NCBI GenBank assembly: GCA_039794245.1
Contig: JBDIVS010000020.1
Coordinates: 1-51,093, forward strand
Reading direction: 5' to 3'
Length of the DNA stretch: 51,093 nt
From: DAITQM01 sp039794245
Lineage (GTDB): Bacteria; Pseudomonadota; Gammaproteobacteria; Xanthomonadales; Wenzhouxiangellaceae
In this document: piece by piece, positions 33,436-42,180 of the stretch
Layout of the letters: the number at the start of each line of letters is the position of its first letter
Numbering within the stretch: the stretch's first letter is position 1
Position numbers and translations under genes: made by a program
The notes under the pieces: model-generated
What the model saw: only the letters and a program-made list of their open reading frames with translations
Databases searched by the model: none
What the model was told of the DNA's origin: nothing

Positions 33436-33679
33436 AAACGCTCCCGGCGCATTTCATCGATGATTTGGCTCGCCGGCGTTCCCGTTGCGGCCCGTGATCC
33501 GAGACGTTTCTTTCGCGCTTCCCAGTCCGGCCAGCTAACCGGTTCCTTGGCTCTGTGAGCAGGAACGAGGCGAGCAATCGGTGCCCATCGTTTGGTGATC
33601 GTGATCTCCTGCCCCTGCGAACGGTCTCAAGGCCGGCCGCAAGGTGATGCTGAACGTGGCGCACGGTGACGGTTTTCAT
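33432..33679 (-). pseudogene. Phd/VapB-like antitoxin, frameshifted
   Basis: ATG 33679 starts MKTVTVRHVQHHLAAGLETV, typical of Phd/YefM-type antitoxins. After about 22 codons the matching sequence shifts frame: QEITITKRWAPIARLVPAHR, then WPDWEARKKRL and ASQIIDEMRRERF, ending at TGA 33432. Start to stop is 248 bases, not a multiple of three, confirming an indel. The stop overlaps the toxin start, the usual toxin-antitoxin coupling. Confidence 0.8.
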
Positions 33680-33762
33680 GTTTGACATGATGTCATACAT
33701 TAACAGCCCGTCATCAAGTTCGCTCTTTCGCGCCTGTTCCAGTGCGCCAACGCGCTGCCCGC

Positions 33763-34836
33763 CTACTGCTGATCGCGATGCGCCGCGTCATTGCCGCCGT
33801 TGTCTCGATCCTGGTTTTCTGTCTCGCCCGGTTTTTTCTTCTTGACCGGAATCGTGACCCAGTCGCTGATTGCCTTCATCTCATATTCTTCTTCAGGATA
33901 TGGACCGAAGTTCTTGATTTTCTCTGATATTTTTTCCGGTGTATCGACCGGAACCTGGAACAGCAACGTCATCCGGTCGCTCTCCCCAATCGCCATGAAA
34001 CGGTCACGATCGGTCTCGCCACCGCGCAGCGTCGGCGGCAACGACCAGACGCCGTGCGGGTGGTCGCGGGTATCTGCGGGGTTGGCATTGATTTCGCTTT
34101 TCTGCAGCAATACGAAGCCGGCACCTCTGGCCAGCTCGATCACCTTGTCCTCGGTGACATAGCCGCTTTCGATCATCTGGTCGAGCGAAGTACCGGGCGC
34201 GGCGCGGTGTTCGACGACGCCCAGGTAACCGCCGCTTTTGATCGCCGCGGCCAGGGTCGCGAAAACCTGTTCGGCGATTCCGGCTTTGAGCCAGTTGTGC
34301 ACGTTGCGGAAGGTCAGCGCCATGTCGATCAGGTCCGGTGGCAGATCGGCGATCGTGCCGTCGCTTTTCAGTTCCAGCATCACCGCTTCGCGGTATTGCG
34401 CCGCATGCGTCTCGGGACGCGCCGCGAAATCGCGCTGCAATTGCTTGAAGGGCTCGGGAACTGCGTCGCTGGAGGTATCGAAGCCGGCAGCAACGTACAT
34501 GCCGCTGCCTTGCAGGTATGGCGCCAGGATATCGGCGTACCAGCCACGGCCCGGCCACAGTTCGAGCACTTGGTACTCGGGGCGCAGGCCGAAAAAGCGC
34601 AGCGTCTCGTATGGGTGGCGGTAACGGTCACGCTCGCGGTCGGCCTGGGCGCGCCACCCGCCGGCGATCACGGCACGCAGCGCAGTATCCTCCGGCGCGC
34701 TATTTTCCGGCGGGTGTTCCTGAGCCGCCGACCACACGGCAGGCAGCATCAGAAATGGAATCAGCAACATACGGCGCCGGCGTCGCGTTTTCGCCGCCGG
34801 TGTGCAATACGGATCGAGGTGTGTTTCAGTCGGCAT
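33763..34836 (-). CDS. Exported class I methyltransferase-fold protein
   Basis: 357 residues from ATG 34836, chosen for the AAGGGGAAAT before it; an upstream frame extension is unlikely. A signal sequence (RRMLLIPFLMLPAVWSAAQE) indicates export, which is odd because SAM is cytosolic. The rest matches the predicted secreted methyltransferase family: YRHPYETLRFFGLRPEYQVL, ELWPGRGWYADILAPYLQGS, DMALTFRNVHNWL, GYLGVVEHRA. Motif I (LELWPGRGWY) is close to but not a standard GxGxG. The substrate is unknown, and the protein may not be an enzyme in the normal sense. Confidence 0.78.
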   Translation of the reverse strand: MPTETHLDPYCTPAAKTRRRRRMLLIPFLMLPAVWSAAQEHPPENSAPEDTALRAVIAGGWRAQADRERDRYRHPYETLRFFGLRPEYQVLELWPGRGWYADILAPYLQGSGMYVAAGFDTSSDAVPEPFKQLQRDFAARPETHAAQYREAVMLELKSDGTIADLPPDLIDMALTFRNVHNWLKAGIAEQVFATLAAAIKSGGYLGVVEHRAAPGTSLDQMIESGYVTEDKVIELARGAGFVLLQKSEINANPADTRDHPHGVWSLPPTLRGGETDRDRFMAIGESDRMTLLFQVPVDTPEKISEKIKNFGPYPEEEYEMKAISDWVTIPVKKKKPGETENQDRDNGGNDAAHRDQQ

Positions 34837-34888
34837 CGGATTTCCCCTTGTCATAGCGTAAAAAAAAGAGCGGCAACGGCCGGTCGAG

Positions 34889-35437
34889 TCATCGCACACC
34901 GCCCAGGCGGCCCATCGCGGCGCGATAGTAGCGCAGTTCGGCGATCGAATCGCGGATATCGGCCAGCGCTTCGTGCCGGCTTTCCTTGTTCAGCCCGGCG
35001 GCGAGATCCGGCGCCCAGCGGGCGGCCAGTTCCTTCAGCGTGCTGACGTCCAGGTTTCGATAATGAAACCACGCTTCAAGTTCCGGCATCAGGCGGGCGA
35101 GGAAGCGGCGGTCCTGGCAGATGCTGTTGCCGCACATCGGTGAAGCGCCGGACGGCACCCAGGCAGCGAGGAATTGCAGTGTCTGCCGTTCGGCGTCGCG
35201 CGCCGTGACGGTGCTCTCCTGCACCCGCTGCCACAGGCCGCTCGCCTGGTGCGTGCGCCGGTTCCAGTTATCCATCGCCTCGAGCACCGCCAGCGGCTGG
35301 TGGATCGCCAGGACCGGGCCGACAGCCAACTCGTTCAAATCGCCGTCGGTTACAATCGTCGCGATTTCCAGTATCTGGTCGCGGGCGCTGTCCAGCCCGG
35401 TCATTTCGAGGTCGATCCAGATCCAGTGCGCTGTCAT
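34889..35437 (-). CDS. orn: Oligoribonuclease
   Basis: 182 residues, the standard size. DEDD exonuclease motifs: WIDLEMTGLD at the start (Asp, Glu), HQPLAVLEAMDNWN, SICQDRRFLARLMPELE, and SRHEALADIRDSIAELRYYR carrying the last His/Asp. Orn degrades di- to pentaribonucleotides, including pGpG from c-di-GMP turnover, and is essential in many gammaproteobacteria. It is divergent from rsgA, 38 bases apart, an arrangement seen across the class. Confidence 0.97.
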   Translation of the reverse strand: MTAHWIWIDLEMTGLDSARDQILEIATIVTDGDLNELAVGPVLAIHQPLAVLEAMDNWNRRTHQASGLWQRVQESTVTARDAERQTLQFLAAWVPSGASPMCGNSICQDRRFLARLMPELEAWFHYRNLDVSTLKELAARWAPDLAAGLNKESRHEALADIRDSIAELRYYRAAMGRLGGVR

Positions 35438-35475
35438 ACCGTGTCCGGTCCCTTGCCAGGTGCGATCCGCCGTTT

Positions 35476-36360
35476 ATGATAACCGCTCGCGTCATCGAGT
35501 CGTATGGCACGCACGGTGTCGTCGCATACGACGGCGCATCGTACGCTTGCCATTGGCGGCGGGGCACCGGCCGGCCGGTGTGCGGCGACCTGATCGAATT
35601 GCACGGCTCGCCCGGCAGTGAAGCAGCAGTCGTCGAACGCATTCTCGAGCGCCGCTCGGTGTTCAAACGCGCCAACCGCAACCGTGAACCGCAGATCATC
35701 GCCGCCAATGTCGAGCAGGCGGTGATCGTCATCGCCCCTGAGCCGCCGCCCAGCGCCTATGCCGTCGATCGCTACCTGCTGGCCGCCGGCGTCCTCGGCC
35801 TCGCCCCGCTACTGGTCTGCAACAAGGCCGACCTGGCAAACAGCGGCGTCATCGTCGATCCGGCCCGTTACCGCGCCTTCGCTCTCGCCTGCCACGAGAC
35901 GATCGCCCGCCCTGCGTCGCCGGGTTACGGTACCGGGATTGAAGCGCTCGGCCGCGTGTTGCGCGGTAAAGTCAGCATTCTGGTCGGCCAGTCCGGGGTC
36001 GGCAAATCGTCTTTGCTCAATGCCCTGCTGCCCGGCCGTGCGGTGTTGACCACCGAACTGTCGGCCGCCACCGGGAAAGGGCGGCACACGACGACCTCCG
36101 CCCGCTGGTATGCCCTGCCCGGGCAGGGTGCGGTGATCGATTCACCCGGCGTCTGGGAATACGGCCTGTGGCGGATGCCGGCCGCCGATATCCAGCGCGG
36201 CTTTCCGGAGTTCGCCACCGTACCGCACTGCCGCTTCCGAGACTGCCGGCATCTCGACGAGCCGGGCTGTGCGGTCGCCGCCGCCGCCGCGGCCGGCGAG
36301 ATCCACCCCGAACGCCATGCGGCGTACCGCCAGATCATGCGGACCTGTGAGTTAAAATAA
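35476..36360 (+). CDS. rsgA: Ribosome small subunit-dependent GTPase A
   Basis: 294 residues. An N-terminal OB fold (ITARVIESYGTHGVVAYDGA) is followed by a circularly permuted GTPase: NKADL (G4) precedes GQSGVGKSSLLNALLPG (G1) and DSPG (G3), with GKGRHTTT as switch I. The C-terminal zinc site is CRFRDCRHLDEPGC. RsgA checks late 30S maturation and releases RbfA. It is rather short for the family because the N-terminal tail is reduced. Confidence 0.96.
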   Translation: MITARVIESYGTHGVVAYDGASYACHWRRGTGRPVCGDLIELHGSPGSEAAVVERILERRSVFKRANRNREPQIIAANVEQAVIVIAPEPPPSAYAVDRYLLAAGVLGLAPLLVCNKADLANSGVIVDPARYRAFALACHETIARPASPGYGTGIEALGRVLRGKVSILVGQSGVGKSSLLNALLPGRAVLTTELSAATGKGRHTTTSARWYALPGQGAVIDSPGVWEYGLWRMPAADIQRGFPEFATVPHCRFRDCRHLDEPGCAVAAAAAAGEIHPERHAAYRQIMRTCELK

Positions 36361-36419
36361 GCGCCTGGAGATTTCGGCTTGATCCGGGTTCAGTTTGTCT
36401 ATCAACCCAGGAGGGGACC

Positions 36420-36737
36420 ATGAAGCGCATCATCGCCTTGTCCATGCTGCTGTCCTGCGGCCTGCCGGCCGTCGCCGCCCGCGCCGATGTACTGTTGATC
36501 GAGGCGCTGCGTGCCGCTGACGGCCGAAACCTGCCGTGCAATGGCCTGACGACCGCCAAGGTCCGCCAGCGCTGGGGTGAGCCGAGCAAAATTCATGCCC
36601 CGGTCGGCCAGCCGCCGATTTCGCGCTGGGTCTATCCCGAGTTCAGCGTCTATTTCGAATACGATCTGGCGTTGTGCAGTGTGCTCAATGAAGGTGCGGT
36701 GGTGGAGCTGGCGCCGGTTCTGGACATCCGGCAATAA
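36420..36737 (+). CDS. Small exported hypothetical protein
   Basis: 105 residues with a signal peptide (MKRIIALSMLLSCGLPAVAA). The mature part has KVRQRWGEPSKIHAPVGQPP and ISRWVYPEFSVYFEYDLA. This SmpA/Bam-E-like arrangement (RWGEP followed by W.Y...VYFE) is seen in several small periplasmic proteins. AGGAGG lies 5 bases upstream. The last base of its TAA is the first of the aguA ATG, so translation may be coupled. Confidence 0.7.
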   Translation: MKRIIALSMLLSCGLPAVAARADVLLIEALRAADGRNLPCNGLTTAKVRQRWGEPSKIHAPVGQPPISRWVYPEFSVYFEYDLALCSVLNEGAVVELAPVLDIRQ

Positions 36738-37738
36738 TGCCAGGCGCAGAGCGCTGGCGTCTGCCGGCCGAATGGGAAGCGCAAAGCGCCACGCTGCTCG
36801 CCTGGCCGTCGGCAGCCAGTGCCTGGAGCGACGAAGACCGGGCCGCGGCCGAGCCCGAATTCAGGGCCTTGCTCGACGCCATCCTCGCTCGCCAGGATGT
36901 CGTGCTCCTCGATCACCCGGCAGCGCCGGCCGAAGCGCTGCCGGCCCATCCCCGCCTGCACCGGTTGGCTATCCCCTATAACGATACCTGGTGCCGCGAT
37001 TACGGCCCGCTGACCCTGGTCTCGGGCGGCGCCCGTCTTGCCCTCGACCTGACATTTGACGGCTGGGGCGGAAAATACCCGGCCTACCTCGACAATGCCG
37101 TCAACCAGGCGCTGGCCGAAACGCCCTGGTTCGCCCGCTTCAGATTCCTCCAGATCCACATCGAACTCGAAGGCGGAGCGCTCGATAGCGACGGCGCCGG
37201 CACGCTCCTGGTCAACTGGCGCTGCCTCGAAAAGCGCATGCCCGGCGCTGCCCGCCAGACCATCGAGGACAACCTGTTGTCCCTGCTGCATGCCGAGCGG
37301 GTGCTCGGCGTCGATATGTCGCCGCTGCCCGGCGACGACACCGACGGCCACATCGATACGATCGCCCGTTTTGCCGATGCCCACACCATCGTCTACCAGA
37401 CCTGGGATCCGATCTGGACGGCGCACCTGGAGGAACAGCTCGATCACCTGCGGAGCGCCGCCGGCAAACCTTATCGCCTGGTCGCGCTCCCCGCACCGCC
37501 ACCGATCGAGGCCCCGGACGGCCGGATTTTACCGGCTTCCTACACCAATTTCCTGTTCGTCAACGGTGCCGTACTGGTTCCGGCCTATGGCGCTGAAGAA
37601 TCCGACCGCGCGGCGCGCGATCGTCTCGCCGAATTGCTGCCCGGGCACCAGGCCATCAGCCTGCCCGCCGCGGCGATCCTGCGCGGCAACGGCAGCCTGC
37701 ACTGCTCGGCGATGAACCTGCCGGCGCCGCTCGGATGA
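36737..37738 (+). CDS. Agmatine deiminase family protein
   Basis: 333 residues, Porph_ppADI/AguA family. Guanidino-modifying motifs: IPYNDTWCRDYGP, LEGGALDSDGAGTLLVN, GDDTDGHIDTIARF (catalytic Asp and His region) and LRGNGSLHCSAMNLP carrying the Cys nucleophile. The family converts agmatine to N-carbamoylputrescine, or acts on related guanidines such as peptidylarginine. The final segment departs from the usual GGGNIHC (here GNGSLHC), so the exact substrate is uncertain. It overlaps its neighbours by one base (upstream) and four bases (TraB gene). Confidence 0.85.
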   Translation: MPGAERWRLPAEWEAQSATLLAWPSAASAWSDEDRAAAEPEFRALLDAILARQDVVLLDHPAAPAEALPAHPRLHRLAIPYNDTWCRDYGPLTLVSGGARLALDLTFDGWGGKYPAYLDNAVNQALAETPWFARFRFLQIHIELEGGALDSDGAGTLLVNWRCLEKRMPGAARQTIEDNLLSLLHAERVLGVDMSPLPGDDTDGHIDTIARFADAHTIVYQTWDPIWTAHLEEQLDHLRSAAGKPYRLVALPAPPPIEAPDGRILPASYTNFLFVNGAVLVPAYGAEESDRAARDRLAELLPGHQAISLPAAAILRGNGSLHCSAMNLPAPLG

Positions 37739-38949
37739 ACCAGGCGGTTTTGCCCAACCACGGCGGCGAAGCGCAACCGACCGCAAAGATCGAACGCGAC
37801 GGTGTGCACTACACGCTGCTCGGCACGGCGCACGTCTCCAGGGCCAGCGTCGAGGCAGTCAGAGAACTGATCGGCAGCGGCCATTTCGATGCCGTTGCCG
37901 TCGAGCTGTGCCCCAGCCGCTACAAGGCGATGACCGAGGCTACGGCATGGCGCGAGATGAATCTGTTCCGGGTGATCCGCGACGGCAGGGCCGGCCTGCT
38001 GATCTCGAACCTGATCCTTGCCGGTTACCAGCAGCGTCTGGCGGCCCAACTCGGCATCGAGCCCGGCGCCGAAATGAAGGCCGCGATCGAGGCCGCGGCA
38101 GCCGGCGGCCTGCCGGTACAAACCATCGACCGCGATATCGGCACCACGTTGAAACGCATCTGGCGCAGCACCGGCATCGGCCGGCGTTTCATGCTGTTCA
38201 GCGCCCTGCTCGCCGGCTTTTTCAACCGCGAAAACATCAGCGCCGAGCAGATCGAGGAACTGAAACAGGGCGATCTTCTGGAAAGCGCATTCACCGAATT
38301 CGCGGCCCGCTCGCCGCACCTGTACGACAAGCTGATCACCGAACGCGACCGTTATATGGCCGCCTGCTTGCGCCGCGAAAACGCCGGCCACCCGGGGCGC
38401 CGCGTGCTGGCCGTGGTCGGTGCCGGACACCTGGCCGGCACGGCGCGGGCGCTGGGCGAGGAGAAAACGCCGCCCGAAGCGCTGATCGCCAAACTCGACA
38501 CCGTGCCGCCGGCCGCCCGCTGGGTCCGCTTCCTGCCGTGGCTTTTGCTCGCCGTCGTCCTTGGCCTGTTCGTCAAGGGCTTCAGCGAGAGTCCCGAACT
38601 GGGTTGGAAACTGATGTTTTTCTGGGTTGCGATCAACGGCGGCCTGGCGATGCTCGGCGCGCTGGCCGCCCGCGCCCATCCGCTTTCGGCGTTGAGCGCC
38701 CTTTTCGCCGCGCCGCTCACCTCGCTGAATCCGGCGGTCGCCGCCGGCATGGTCAGCGGTGCGGTCGAAGTCTGGCGCCGGCCGCCGAAGGTTGAGGATT
38801 TCGAACGCCTGCGCGACGATGCAACCTCCCTGGCCGGCTGGTATCACAACCGCGTCGGCCGCGCCCTTTTGGTCTTTCTGCTGACCAATCTGGGTTCGTC
38901 GGCCGGCACATGGATCGCCGGCTGGTCGATGATCCAAGCCTTGATATGA
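37735..38949 (+). CDS. TraB/PrgY-family membrane protein
   Basis: 404 residues. GVHYTLLGTAHVSRASVEAV, then AVAVELCPSRYKAM, IDRDIGTTLKRIW and VLAVVGAGHLAGTARALG are the TraB (Tiki/GumN superfamily) core, which carries the GTAHVS and GxGH motifs of a putative metalloprotease-like fold. Three or four C-terminal membrane helices follow (WLLLAVVLGLFVKGF, LMFFWVAINGGLAMLGALAA, LLVFLLTNLGSSAGTWIAGW). The function in bacteria is poorly known; PrgY/TraB-type proteins reduce pheromone activity. It overlaps the agmatine deiminase and fadH genes by four bases each. Confidence 0.85.
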   Translation: MNQAVLPNHGGEAQPTAKIERDGVHYTLLGTAHVSRASVEAVRELIGSGHFDAVAVELCPSRYKAMTEATAWREMNLFRVIRDGRAGLLISNLILAGYQQRLAAQLGIEPGAEMKAAIEAAAAGGLPVQTIDRDIGTTLKRIWRSTGIGRRFMLFSALLAGFFNRENISAEQIEELKQGDLLESAFTEFAARSPHLYDKLITERDRYMAACLRRENAGHPGRRVLAVVGAGHLAGTARALGEEKTPPEALIAKLDTVPPAARWVRFLPWLLLAVVLGLFVKGFSESPELGWKLMFFWVAINGGLAMLGALAARAHPLSALSALFAAPLTSLNPAVAAGMVSGAVEVWRRPPKVEDFERLRDDATSLAGWYHNRVGRALLVFLLTNLGSSAGTWIAGWSMIQALI

Positions 38950-40994
38950 AGCACGGGGTCCATTATCCCCACCTGTTCCAGCCGCTCGACCTGGGCTTTA
39001 CGACGCTGCCCAACCGGGTGCTGATGGGTTCGATGCACACCGGTCTGGAAGACCGCCTGTGGCATGTGCCCAAGCTGGCGGCCTACTTCGCCGAGCGGGC
39101 AAAAGCCGGCGTCGGCCTGATGGTCACCGGCGGTTACGCCCCCAGCCGCCGCGGCCAGCTGGCGCCGTTCTCATCCACGATGACCTCGCGCCTGACCGCC
39201 CTCACCCACCGCCGCCTGACCTGCGAAGTGCACGAGGCCGGCGGCCGCATCTGCCTGCAACTGCTACACGCCGGGCGCTACGGCCACCACCCGTTCATCG
39301 TCTCGGCCTCGAAGCTGCGCTCGCCGATCAACCGCTTCACGCCGCGCGCCCTTGGCCGTCGCGGCATTGCCCGCGAAATCGGCGCCTTCATCCGCGCCGC
39401 CGAACTCGCCCGCTACGCCGGATACGACGGCGTCGAAGTCATGGGTTCGGAAGGCTATTTCATCAACCAGTTCCTGTGCCCGCGCACCAACCAGCGCAGT
39501 GACGAGTGGGGCGGTACGCTCACCAACCGGATGCGCCTGCCGCTGGCCATTGTCGAAGGCATACGGCGCGCAGCCGGTGACGATTTCATCATCATCTACC
39601 GCCTGTCGCTGCTCGACCTGGTCAGCGGCGGCCAGACCTGGGACGAAATCGTGACGCTGGCCAAGGCGGTCGAAAAGGCCGGCGCAACCCTGATCAACAG
39701 CGGCATCGGCTGGCACGAGGCGCGGATACCGACCATCGCCAGCGCCGTGCCGCGCGCCGCCTTCGCCGGCTTCACCGCCCGGCTGAAAAACGAAGTGGCA
39801 GTGCCGGTGATCGCCACCAACCGGATCAACGACCCTGAAGTCGCCGAGGCCCTGCTGGCCCGCGGCACGGCCGATATGGTGTCGATGGCCCGGCCGCTGC
39901 TCGCCGATCCCAACTGGCTCGCCAAAGCCGCCGCCGGCCGGCGCGCCGAGATCAATACCTGCATCGCCTGCAACCAGGCCTGCCTCGATCACGTGTTCGA
40001 GAACCGCCGGGCCTCGTGCCTGGTCAACCCGCGCGCCTGCCACGAAACCGAAATCCGGATCCTGCCCGCGGCGCGCCGCCGGTGCATCGCGATCGCCGGC
40101 GGCGGTCCGGCCGGCCTGGCCTGCGCCTTGACCCTGGCCGAACGCGGCCACCGGGTGGTGCTGTTCGAAACCGCGGCGCGGCTCGGCGGCCAGTTCAACC
40201 TCGCCCGGCGTATTCCCGGCAAGGAGGAATACGGCGAGACGGTGCGCTACTACGAAACGCGCCTGGCCGCGCTCGGCGTCGAAACCCGACTCGGCTGGCA
40301 GGGCGGCGCCGCCGAACTGGCTGCCGGCGGCTTCGACGAAATCGTCATCGCCACCGGCGTCGTGCCGCGCCGGCCGGCCATTCCCGGCATCGACCGGCCC
40401 GAAGTGTTGAGTTATCTCGACGTGCTGCGCAACCGGCGCCCGGTCGGCGAGCGGGTCGCCATCGTCGGCGCCGGCGGCATCGGCATCGATATGGCGATGT
40501 TTCTGGCCGCCGGCGATGAGGTGCCGCAGTCCATCGAAGCATGGCAGCGCGAATGGGGTATAGATCCGGACTACGCCGCAGCCGGCGGCCTGGCGCGCCC
40601 TGAACCGCCGCGCGCTGCACGACAGATCCACCTGCTCTATCGCTCCTTCGGCAAGCCCGGTACCGGCCTCGGCCGGACCACCGTCTGGGCCCACCGGATG
40701 AGCCTGAAACAGCGCGGCGTGCAAATCTACCCCGGCATCCGCTACCGGCATATCGACGATGCCGGCCTCCACGTCGAACAATACCGCGACGCCGCCGACC
40801 GCGCGCCGCGCGCCTTCACCCTGGGAGTGGACCACATCGTCGTCTGCGCCGGCCAAGAGCCGAACCGTGCATTGCACGAGGCGCTGCTCGCCAGCGGCCA
40901 GCGCCCCCATCTGATCGGCGGCGCCAAAAATGCGCGCGAACTCGACGCCAAAAACGCCATCAGAGAAGGCACACTGCTGGCCATGGAGTTATAA
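38946..40994 (+). CDS. fadH: 2,4-dienoyl-CoA reductase, FadH type
   Basis: 682 residues from ATG 38946, whose ATGA overlaps the TraB stop. The order is an OYE-like FMN TIM barrel (FQPLDLGFTTLPNRVLMGSM, LQLLHAGRYGHHPF, HEAGGRICLQ), the [4Fe-4S] site with INTCIACNQACLDH and further Cys in RASCLVNPRAC, then the FAD/NADPH domain (CIAIAGGGPAGLACALTLAE, VAIVGAGGIGIDMAMF). It reduces 2,4-dienoyl-CoA during beta-oxidation of unsaturated fatty acids. No other fatty-acid gene is adjacent. Confidence 0.95.
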   Translation: MKHGVHYPHLFQPLDLGFTTLPNRVLMGSMHTGLEDRLWHVPKLAAYFAERAKAGVGLMVTGGYAPSRRGQLAPFSSTMTSRLTALTHRRLTCEVHEAGGRICLQLLHAGRYGHHPFIVSASKLRSPINRFTPRALGRRGIAREIGAFIRAAELARYAGYDGVEVMGSEGYFINQFLCPRTNQRSDEWGGTLTNRMRLPLAIVEGIRRAAGDDFIIIYRLSLLDLVSGGQTWDEIVTLAKAVEKAGATLINSGIGWHEARIPTIASAVPRAAFAGFTARLKNEVAVPVIATNRINDPEVAEALLARGTADMVSMARPLLADPNWLAKAAAGRRAEINTCIACNQACLDHVFENRRASCLVNPRACHETEIRILPAARRRCIAIAGGGPAGLACALTLAERGHRVVLFETAARLGGQFNLARRIPGKEEYGETVRYYETRLAALGVETRLGWQGGAAELAAGGFDEIVIATGVVPRRPAIPGIDRPEVLSYLDVLRNRRPVGERVAIVGAGGIGIDMAMFLAAGDEVPQSIEAWQREWGIDPDYAAAGGLARPEPPRAARQIHLLYRSFGKPGTGLGRTTVWAHRMSLKQRGVQIYPGIRYRHIDDAGLHVEQYRDAADRAPRAFTLGVDHIVVCAGQEPNRALHEALLASGQRPHLIGGAKNARELDAKNAIREGTLLAMEL

Positions 40995-40997
40995 AGC

Positions 40998-41273
40998 ATG
41001 CCAGATATCCTCAAATCAGCACTGCTGGCACTGTTCGCAATCCACCTCGCCGCCTTCGCGCTACTCTGGTGGCGCCGGCGCCAAGCCTATTACCTGGCCG
41101 CCAGCCTGACCTTCCTGCTCCTCACCGCAACCTTCGCCGTCGCCCGCTTCGCCCCGGACGCGGCGCTAGGCGGCCTCTCGTTGTTCTGGCTGCTGCGCAT
41201 CGCCGCCTGGCTCAGCGCCGCAGTCAGCATCGCCTGGCTGATCCGCCGCCGGCTGGCAAGACGCCGGATATGA
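40998..41273 (+). CDS. Small membrane protein, unknown
   Basis: 91 residues, 3 bases after fadH. Three hydrophobic segments are visible: ALLALFAIHLAAFALLWW, YLAASLTFLLLTATFAVARF and LFWLLRIAAWLSAAVSIAWL, with a basic end RRRLARRRI. There is no motif. The close spacing suggests co-expression with fadH. Confidence 0.7.
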   Translation: MPDILKSALLALFAIHLAAFALLWWRRRQAYYLAASLTFLLLTATFAVARFAPDAALGGLSLFWLLRIAAWLSAAVSIAWLIRRRLARRRI

Positions 41274-41335
41274 ACAGCCCCAGGGCTCCGCCTGCCCTGC
41301 GCTCGCACGATCTAACCTTATTCGTTAGTTGGCAT

Positions 41336-41623
41336 TTATTTATGAGCAATAGGTTTTTCTGTGAACAAGTAATCTTTTAGCTCATGATTGAAGGTGGGGT
41401 CTTTTCGACGAATCCATTCAAGCACCATAGCCGCATGCTCTTTTTCCTCATCACGATTGTGAGTAAGGATGGCCTTTAATTCATCGTCTTTACAGGCGTC
41501 GGCTCTTTGGTTGTACCAATCAACCGCTTCTAGCTCCTCCATGAGTGAGGTAATAGCTCGATGCATATCTCTCGTTTCATCAGTTAATTCACTGATTGGT
41601 TCGTGGTAGCCTTCGTTTGCCAT
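41336..41623 (-). CDS. Encapsulated-ferritin-like (EncFtn) protein without cargo tail
   Basis: 95 residues. RDMHRAITSLMEELEAVDWY, then ACKDDELKAILTHNRDEEKE, HAAMVLEWIRR and KDYLFTEKPIAH match the encapsulated ferritin family, which builds its ferroxidase centre at a dimer interface. Candidate ligands are the Glu in MEELEAVDWY and the Glu/His in EEKEH. Typical family members end in a flexible tail with an encapsulin-targeting peptide; this one stops at IAHK, and no encapsulin gene is in view. It is AT-richer than its neighbours. The ribosome-binding site AAGGAG is 7 bases from ATG 41623. Start clear, role inferred. Confidence 0.85.
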   Translation of the reverse strand: MANEGYHEPISELTDETRDMHRAITSLMEELEAVDWYNQRADACKDDELKAILTHNRDEEKEHAAMVLEWIRRKDPTFNHELKDYLFTEKPIAHK

Positions 41624-41645
41624 TGTTTACTCCTTGGTTTATTGG

Positions 41646-41674
41646 ATTGAATGAAACCCAACCGTTAGTATCAA
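41646..41674 (-). promoter_or_regulatory. Candidate sigma70 promoter for the EncFtn-like gene
   Basis: On the minus strand TTGATA (41674-41669), a 17-base spacer, then TTCAAT (41651-41646). The transcript would begin close to the AAGGAG site. Confidence 0.45.
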
Positions 41675-41725
41675 GCCCCATTTGCCCTGATAACCTGATA
41701 TTAGCAGATTTTATGGAGCCCGGAT

Positions 41726-42148
41726 TCAATTCTCCTCGGATGCCGGTTTGCGCCTTTGGCGTTTGCGTTCGGCTTGTTGCCGTTTGACTTCGAGCCTGCG
41801 GCGGCGGGCGGCGAGTGGTGGACGGGTTGGCCGGCGGGGCGGCGCGGCGGTGAGGGCCTTGTCGAGCAGTGCGGTAAGACGCTGCACGGCGTCTTCGCGG
41901 TTGCGCTCTTGTGTGCGGTGGCTCTGAGCCTTGATCACGATGATTCCGTCGGCGCCGATGCGGCGGTCCTTGCAGGCCATAAGGCGCTCGCGCACCGCAT
42001 CCGGCAGCACCAGGCGCCTGAGGTTGCAGCGCAGGTGGATCGCGCTTGCCACTTTGTTGACGTTCTGCCCGCCGGCGCCCTGGGCGCGGATGGCGCTGAA
42101 GTCAAGCGCCTCGTCCGGAATCTCGATACCACCTGGAGTCAGGTACAT
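41726..42148 (-). CDS. arfB: Peptidyl-tRNA hydrolase / ribosome rescue factor ArfB
   Basis: 140 residues. SAIRAQGAGGQNVNKVASAI carries the GGQ motif (residues 26-28), which hydrolyses peptidyl-tRNA on stalled ribosomes. The basic tail, ARRRRLEVKRQQAERKRQRR, would enter the mRNA channel as in YaeJ. The length is standard. Confidence 0.94.
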   Translation of the reverse strand: MYLTPGGIEIPDEALDFSAIRAQGAGGQNVNKVASAIHLRCNLRRLVLPDAVRERLMACKDRRIGADGIIVIKAQSHRTQERNREDAVQRLTALLDKALTAAPPRRPTRPPLAARRRRLEVKRQQAERKRQRRKPASEEN

Positions 42149-42180
42149 GAAACAGGACCGCTGTGGGGCATCATCCCGGA

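Noticed and set aside
39264..40910. 548-codon minus-strand frame opposite fadH
   Set aside because: Antisense to fadH with no motif of its own.
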